Source: Romanomermis culicivorax
Taxonomy: Eukaryota > Nematoda > Enoplea > Mermithida > Mermithidae
Reading direction: 5' to 3'
NCBI GenBank assembly: GCA_963922205.1
Contig: CAWUHX010000419.1
Coordinates: 124,001 to 188,000 of the forward strand
DNA: 64,000 bases
This document shows positions 58,301 to 64,000 of the stretch, piece by piece. The position numbers were made by a program, and so were the translations under genes. Numbering within the stretch: position 1 is the stretch's first letter; each line of letters opens with the position of its first letter. The notes beneath the pieces were generated by a model. It was not told where the DNA came from. It saw only the letters and a list, made by a program, of their open reading frames with translations, and ran no database searches.

Positions 58301-61300
58301 AATTTATGATGTCGCTATGGTTAGTACTTATCCACCAACATTGGATAGAAGAGAGAAAATAATAAACAATCGCACATATGGAACAGAATTTTCCTCTAAA
58401 CCACCGAAATATTTGAATCTAATGAGTCAAAGTAAGACGATGAAGTTTTTTGTAAAAATTAAGGCAGTCACCTTTCACTGCAAGCGATGCGTTAAGCAAC
58501 ATTGATAATTCAACCAAATGCGATGCATTGATTCCCGTGTTATTAACTAGCAGAATTGGCATGCAACAGAATGTCCTTATAATGCAATTACTAGAAACAA
58601 CGTAAAAATCGAAATCTTCCATTCCTCATCATATATATGTAGGTGAATAAATAGAAATTTAGAAAAGTTCAACTCTTTATGATTACAGGATTCACCTAAA
58701 CTTTACTGATATAAAATCGGTGAACTGACTCTATTAACAGTTTAGCTTATACCTTTAACTTTGATATCATATTCTTCTCCGCGTCGTCCGATAAAGACTT
58801 TTGGAATAATAATCTTTTAGCCAAATGTTGCTTATAATAGCACTGAAAGACGTCTTTTTCTTCCAAATATCGGAATAACACCATACTTTTGTCCAGTACG
58901 GTTTCAGTTTCAGCCTCAGTCATCTGGAAAATAAAAAGCAGCGAAGTACAATACGCTTGCCGCATACTGAGCGAGTTCAAATGCTTTCCTTACTCCTTTA
59001 GATCCCTTTTTCAATTTATCATCGATGTACAGACTAAGATATTCGGGTGACTTTTTGTTCAAATTGATGAAATATGAAAAATCTGTCGATATAACTTGTT
59101 TAAATAGTTTATCGTTATCGAAAGCCGACTGCAAGAATCGATCAAAACGATCTTTCAATTCGAGTAAACTCTAAAAAGGGTTCACTCACGAAAAACGGTT
59201 TTAAAGGAATTTGAAACAACACGAAAATTTGCCAAATCATTGTAGACAACAAAATATGGAACGTATTCATAATGATCAGCCAAAAATATATATCTAGCTT
59301 TAAAATTAAAATTTTAGCTAATGCACGAAAATTCCTTGACCTCTTTGGAAGTTCCTCGTAAAATCTTTATAGAACACAGATTAACTTTGTATTAAAAACG
59401 TTACTTGGACAAACTGCACGGGGTTTCTTGCTTGTAAAACAGCCGCCGAGGACGGATGGGAGTTCGTAGATGAGGAGGGTTGATTAGTATTCTGAGTATT
59501 GTTCAGAATTTCGGGTTCTGCTTCGGCAACTAATGCTCGACCTAAAAATAGATTTTTGGAATTGACAAAGTGATTAGTATTCTGTGAATAATTGTAGCCA
59601 TCAAGAAACAACTTTTTGATAGGATAAGGGATGTCATTTAGCACGGTGCTAATGAAGTTGGGCCTGTGCTAATAAAAATTTTAGTCGTGCTAAGAAAAAG
59701 TAATACAAATTAAGGGAAGTCAGCGACCGTGCTAAGGGAACTCGTGCTAATAAAAAACCATGGATGTTTGGCTTTATTTGTCAGTTTATCCGTCTTTTCT
59801 TCATATTTTGGTTATTTCGGTTCATTAACTAAACCTGAATCAAGCTTTGCTGTTAGTGAAGTATTCTCTATTATATTTCTGGATCTATTCTGCTCTTTTT
59901 TTCATCCATTTAACTGGCCTCGAGCAATATATAAAGTGATTTTCTCGTTGATTGGAGAATCCGCAAAAAACGTTCATGAAATAATTCATGCAATAATTGT
60001 AGCTACAAAATCGAAGAAATTTATATCGATACTCGAACTCTTTTCATACCACCATACTCAGGGCCGTGCACAAGGGGGGGGGGGGCGGGGACGGCCGCCC
60101 TCCCCACCATTGAGGCAGCATGCAAACAGTGTATCGCGTAAAATCAACATTTTCTGGGGCTATTCAGTAAAAGAATTTAATCCGACCCCCCCCCCATGAA
60201 AAAATCCTGCGCACGGCCCTGACCATACTTATCTACATATATTTTATTGTAAGCTAGACTGCTACACCTAATTCACATATTTCCTTCTCAAAATGAGTGA
60301 AAATGGTTTTCAGTTCTAACTTTGACGTATAAATACAAATTTACCTTGCTCTCTCAGGTACGTCGACAAACATTCGGTCATCGTTTTTAAACCGTAAGAG
60401 ACACGTTTCAATAATCGATACATACAGCGCAGGTCCTCTATACGGTTGTTAACTAACATATTAACAACGCCGGAATTTTCCATTTCAACTATAGTTTTCA
60501 TATTTCTGGTGATCAATTCCAGCTCGAGAACCTTCAAAATAAACTTTCCACTTTCCGTGCAGTTTTATTTTATATTTATAAAATTACCTCGACAATTTTG
60601 GCCTCAGTTGAAAATGCAAGGTAATTTTTGGCTCGTTCGGATTCTTCCAATATCCTTTGTTCAACCTTATGAACATAGACGCTGGCACTATTCTCGGCTA
60701 GAAAATTTTGACTTTCGACCTAAAAATTAAAGTAACGCTAATAATTCATAGATACCGAATTTTACAAGAACAGCATGCAGTCGATGTACTTATGGAAGGT
60801 CAATTAAAAGACTCTCGATCTTTGCAGTTTGATTAAGGAGAAACGTTATGCATTCTAGAAAAGTGTGTGGACAGTCTGTTTTTGAAATGAGACTCGACAA
60901 GTAAAGATTTGCTTTTTAACACGAAAAATCTGCATGCAAGAGGACACCTTATTTTCAAATATGTCGTAGACCATACGTGTAATTGGGGGAAGTGCCATAG
61001 GAACGTCCAGCAGAAATCGTCGACATATGGTTAGCAATTGGGTGATCCTCCCACAGGATTTGCTAACCCTATGGCTAGCCATTTGGTAACCATAGTGATC
61101 CCAATACTTTTGGTTCTAAAAAATGCCAAAAAATTCCCATTTTTTAAATGAAAAATGCTAATTTTTTAACGAAAATTGGTCAAAAATAACAATTTTCTCA
61201 GCGTTTCGCGCCATGAATACATTTTTTAACAGAATTCTAGACAAAATTACAATTTTTTGAACCGTTTTTCAGACTTTTTTGCCGAAAAAATCGGCTTTTT

Positions 61301-63782
61301 TATCCTTAGTAAACTTTTCCCCCCTCCGCCCCAAAAAAGTCGCCGGACCCCCTTCAGACCTCGGGGCTCCGTTATATGTATGCCGCAGACCTACTGGTGC
61401 AGTCAACTCGAGAAAAATGCAGCCACGTACATACGCACATGGCTTTTTCTCTCCTGAAGGATTTATTTGCGTTGGAAATCATATTCAGGAAAAATAAATT
61501 ATAGTCTCCCTAGCAAGTCCAATAGTCCTAGTCAAAACTCAGACTGACAAAAACTGGAAAAGAACAATTGCTACCAACATATATCCCGAATAGGACTTTT
61601 TGAATCGACGTCACATTGCAACTATATCGATGGAAACGATTGGTCCTTAGTGATAAAATGTTTGATGTCGAATTTCTACAAGAAACCTGGATTTAAAGAA
61701 CTTGGTGGAAATTTTGCTTGCGATTGAACTTGGAAATTTCAATTATCAATGTTATTATAATTTAGAATAATATCTACAACACTAACCAGGGTTTTTTAGA
61801 ACAGTACTAATGAAACCAGAGCCGTGTAATGGAAATTTTTGGACGTTAGCACGCGTGCTAATGACTGAAAGGGAGAGAGTTTTGAAAAAAGTCAAGGATG
61901 TCACAAAATTGCGCTGAAAAATCGAAAATCGCCGTTTTCGCAAATAACAACTTCGTCAATATTTCTATTTTCTTCGTTCTTTTTGCGTGGTGAATGACTG
62001 TGGCTCAAATCTGAATTCGCTTCGGCGTTTACCTCTTGGACACTACTCAGGTAATTTGAAAACAGCTGTTTTGACGACATATGCCGAAGTTTAGGCAAAT
62101 CGGTTATACTGAATAGCAAATATAATTGTTCCTTTTCTGAAAAAATCAATCGAGAACCAGTATTGATTTGAAGTTGAAGTGCATTTTCCGACAAACAGAA
62201 CGTGAATTTAGCGATTCCTAAAAGTATATATTACTGTCAAACTAACTACTGAATATTTTCTTTTCGGTCAACTAATCAAGTGCATAATGTAAGAATGAGC
62301 TGATTTAATTAGAATTAGATGAGAGTCTAATTCCTTTTAAAAGTGCCAATATCAAGCATGATTTCATGAGTTGAAAATAATAATAAATAAATAGGATTAT
62401 TAGAATTGACGAAGTTCTACATTAGTTCGACAAAAATAAAGTAACATTTTTCAGTTGTGTAAGCCATGCTAATGAAATGTTTAATTCATTAGCTTTTCAA
62501 GAGCACGAATGCTAATGAAATATATTTTCATTAGCACGAATGCTAATGGGACTCGTGCTAAAAAAGCCAACACTTAACCCTATAGAAATCGGCCGATTGT
62601 TTCAGGAAAGGATCCTCGAAATCTTGTTCATAGACCGGTTGGCCGTCAACTCCGAGTTGAACCAACATTTGGCACGCATTTTTTAAACCGATTCTAAAAA
62701 ACATGAGAGCTACATACAACGATGGGCCGAAGAAGATGATTAAATGAGATAACGTGGAAGTTTGTTGAAAATAAGTCCTAATCGAAACAATTTTATGAAA
62801 CATACTCTGGAAGTTCAAACAATTTAGAGTTTCATAGGCGTTTACTCTTGAATGTAAAATTTATTCAAATAATGAATACCTGTTAACAACTTCGCCTCTT
62901 CTCTCGGCCATAATCATGTCTAATAAGGTATTTCTCAAATGATCGCGTATATTACCGTGCCTGATAACTTCGTCACGAAACAAGGTCAATCCCAAATTAT
63001 AAACGGGTAATACATTCTGTTGTGATACATAAACTCTGTCCTCAAGACGGAACAATGTAATAAGCAGAGGAATAATCCCGTGGTTTACAACCTCACCATG
63101 TACATAAGAATGTCGCGAATCATTACCATACTGGTTGAATGATCACTCCAGGCCATGTTTAAAGTTTCCAGGAAGTTATTGTTCATGGCGCTTAGCACGT
63201 CGATTCTGACCTTAAATTTAAATTTCTTCTATGAGGCCACAAAATTATCTATAATTGTTTCCAGCATTTTCATGACATGATCACGAAGTAAGGTGAGTCG
63301 AAAAAAGAAAAACTAACTCATTTTCAAATTGGGAAGATGTTAACGTTAGACTGGAAAACGTTGTTAAATTCAGGCCTCTTACAATACTGTTTTGAGAAAC
63401 AGCAAAAAAAGTAAACGTGATTTTACGTATTACTAGTTTTACCTTATTCCTCAAATGTTCCGTAACAACTTCGCGTAAACCAGTGTAGAGACGATCACCG
63501 TGCTTATGTAAAACCATGGTATAAGCATTTCTGTACAGTTCTTCGAATGACAAACCGGAATTGTTTTTCTTTTGTATTTCCTGAATAGCGTTGCGAAGCA
63601 TTTCCCAAATACTTTGAGCATACTTCTCGTCCATGCTCATCTTCGATATGGAAAAAATATTAAAAAACAAAATTAACTGACAGTCTGAACAAATTGATCG
63701 ATTAAATTACCGGGAATGCCCGAATGCGCATTTTGCTACCGCTAGAAGCCTCTTTTTTGCCGGAAACACTTTTCGAATTCAT
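55363..63782 (-). CDS. cul-3: Cullin-3, 16 exons
   Basis: Scaffold of CRL3 ubiquitin ligases: the N-terminus binds BTB adaptors and the C-terminus binds RBX1. Exons, 5' to 3': 63782-63712, 63640-63443, 63210-63097, 63040-62880, 62693-62579, 60719-60588, 60531-60345, 59541-59405, 59170-58994, 58923-58753, 58239-58120, 58039-57930, 57555-57279, 57177-57048, 55932-55721, 55494-55363. Splice sites and phases agree, giving about 814 codons (human 768). Marks include MRIRAF near the start, [59 protein letters not shown] and [12 protein letters not shown], where the Lys is the conserved neddylation site. The C-terminus ends YHYVA like other CUL3. Extra length includes a Ser/Asn/Thr-rich linker in exon 8 and an Ala/Ser insert in exon 13. 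The exon 1 end was read within one base. Confidence 0.97.
56430..57016 (+). mobile_element. Probable solo LTR in a cullin-3 intron
   Basis: A 587-bp segment starts TGTCGGGGATGG and ends CATTTCAACA, flanked by a 4-bp duplication CAGA (56426-56429 and 57017-57020). CATAAAAGTGCC near 56521 could be a TATA element if read on the plus strand. It fills most of the intron between exons 14 and 15. No second copy is in the window, so the call rests on the ends and the duplication. It is unrelated to the TGTTG LTR family. Confidence 0.55.
59643..59760. repeat. GTGCTAA dispersed repeat, copy 2 (cullin-3 intron 7/8 region)
   Basis: It is collinear with 39505-39605: GTGCTAATAAAAATTTTAGTC, AAAAAGTAATACAAATTAAGG and CGTGCTAAGGGAACTCGTGC. 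It lies in the cullin-3 intron adjacent to exon 8. Confidence 0.75.
60059..60221. mobile_element. MITE of the CAGGGCCGT...ACGGCCCTG family in a cullin-3 intron
   Basis: 163 bp from CAGGGCCGTGCACAAGG to CGCACGGCCCTG with a perfect 8-bp duplication ACCATACT (60051-60058 and 60222-60229). It shares GGCAGCATGCAAACAGTGTA and TCTGGGGCTATTCAGTAAAA with the copy at 36445. Confidence 0.92.
60972..61382. mobile_element. MITE of the TACATGTATG family in a cullin-3 intron
   Basis: It runs from CATACGTGTAATTGGGGG to TATATGTATG, flanked by TCGTAGAC and CCGCAGAC (a decayed 8-bp duplication). It is collinear with the copy at 45351-45798. Confidence 0.8.
61790..61870. repeat. GTGCTAA dispersed repeat, diverged copy 3
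   Basis: It holds the GGTTTTTTAGAAC, GTACTAATGAAACC and GTTAGCACGCGTGCTAATGA motifs and lies in the cullin-3 intron between exons 5 and 6. Confidence 0.5.
61898..62213 (-). other. Exon-like ORF inside the cullin-3 intron, unassigned
   Basis: After TTTTAG (minus strand, near 62215) a 105-codon frame runs to a stop at 61901 and reads like real protein ([40 protein letters not shown]; an acidic/basic tail ending FRFFSAIL). It is not part of cullin-3: exons 5 and 6 join in phase without it, and it ends in a stop. It may be the last exon of a nested gene or a pseudogene scrap. Confidence 0.25.
62465..62575. repeat. GTGCTAA/TTAGCAC repeat, copy 4
   Basis: ATGCTAATGAAAT occurs several times in both orientations, ending ATGCTAATGGGACTCGTGCT four bases before the cullin-3 exon 5 donor. 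It could influence splicing by proximity. Confidence 0.6.
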
Positions 63783-64000
63783 TCCTAAAATAGAAGTACG
63801 GCTACAACGGTTGATATGGGATAAATGTTACACGCGCGTCATATTTGTTCCCAAAGAACTATTTATTACCAAAACAGAATTTTCGGGTAGGTAAACAAAA
63901 TTCGAAAATATGAAAAGCATGTTTTTGACCTTTCCTTTTTTCCACGCTAGGCTCAATATGTTTTCGAAGCTTAAATAAGGCTTGAAAATTGAACTCTTTG

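Noticed and set aside
59729..60199. Plus-strand 156-codon ORF
   Set aside because: It spans a dispersed repeat, cullin-3 intron sequence and the left part of a MITE, ending in a poly-Pro translation of a G run.

Overview
The window is nuclear DNA of an invertebrate metazoan. Two conserved host genes are split into many small exons with GT-AG introns, and they sit in AT-rich DNA crowded with transposable elements. The species cannot be named. Short interstitial TTAGGC-type runs recall the nematode telomere unit, but that is weak evidence. One retroelement trait, a DEDDy-exonuclease ORF3, is known to me only from bdelloid rotifer LTR elements.

Layout. 1-9.8 kb is a graveyard of old elements, mostly on the minus strand: a decayed retrovirus-like element (envelope-like glycoprotein, aspartic protease, integrase tail, polypurine tract, LTR), a solo LTR (3814-4428), a broken Polinton/Maverick-type integrase (about 4440-5190), a fragment resembling the start of a DIRS-type reverse transcriptase (5918-6361), and clusters of short palindromic repeats. 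9838-24505 is a complete, apparently very young Ty3/gypsy retrotransposon on the minus strand. Its 615-bp LTRs look identical, it has a 4-bp target duplication, and it carries intact gag, pol and a 1477-codon third ORF. That third ORF begins with an RNase D/WRN-like 3'-5' exonuclease and ends in an RGG-rich tail. 24.9-29.6 kb is a diverged tandem array of roughly 0.7-1.8 kb units studded with a 20-bp palindrome and interrupted by fold-back elements. 30.5-33.6 kb holds MITEs nested in each other and a small hairpin with an 87-bp duplication.

The host genes follow. 33624-46268 (+) is a 14-exon unc-18/Munc18-1 (STXBP1) orthologue that assembles to 594 codons, the length of mammalian Munc18-1. 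46.9-50.1 kb holds an intact tyrosine-recombinase ORF between diverged inverted repeats. The right repeat is interrupted by two spliced exon-like blocks and a poly(A) signal. 50550-50880 is a MITE with pol III A- and B-box-like sequence. 55363-63782 (-) is a 16-exon cullin-3 gene (about 814 codons) whose introns hold a solo LTR, several MITEs and copies of a GTGCTAA repeat.

The host genes act in separate processes: UNC-18 in SNARE-dependent exocytosis, CUL3 as scaffold of BTB-adaptor ubiquitin ligases. The rest of the window is mobile DNA. The main novelty candidates are the exonuclease-bearing LTR element, the envelope-like frame directly upstream of a protease frame, the recombinase element with split inverted repeats, and several poly(C)-bearing MITE families that all show 8-bp duplications.
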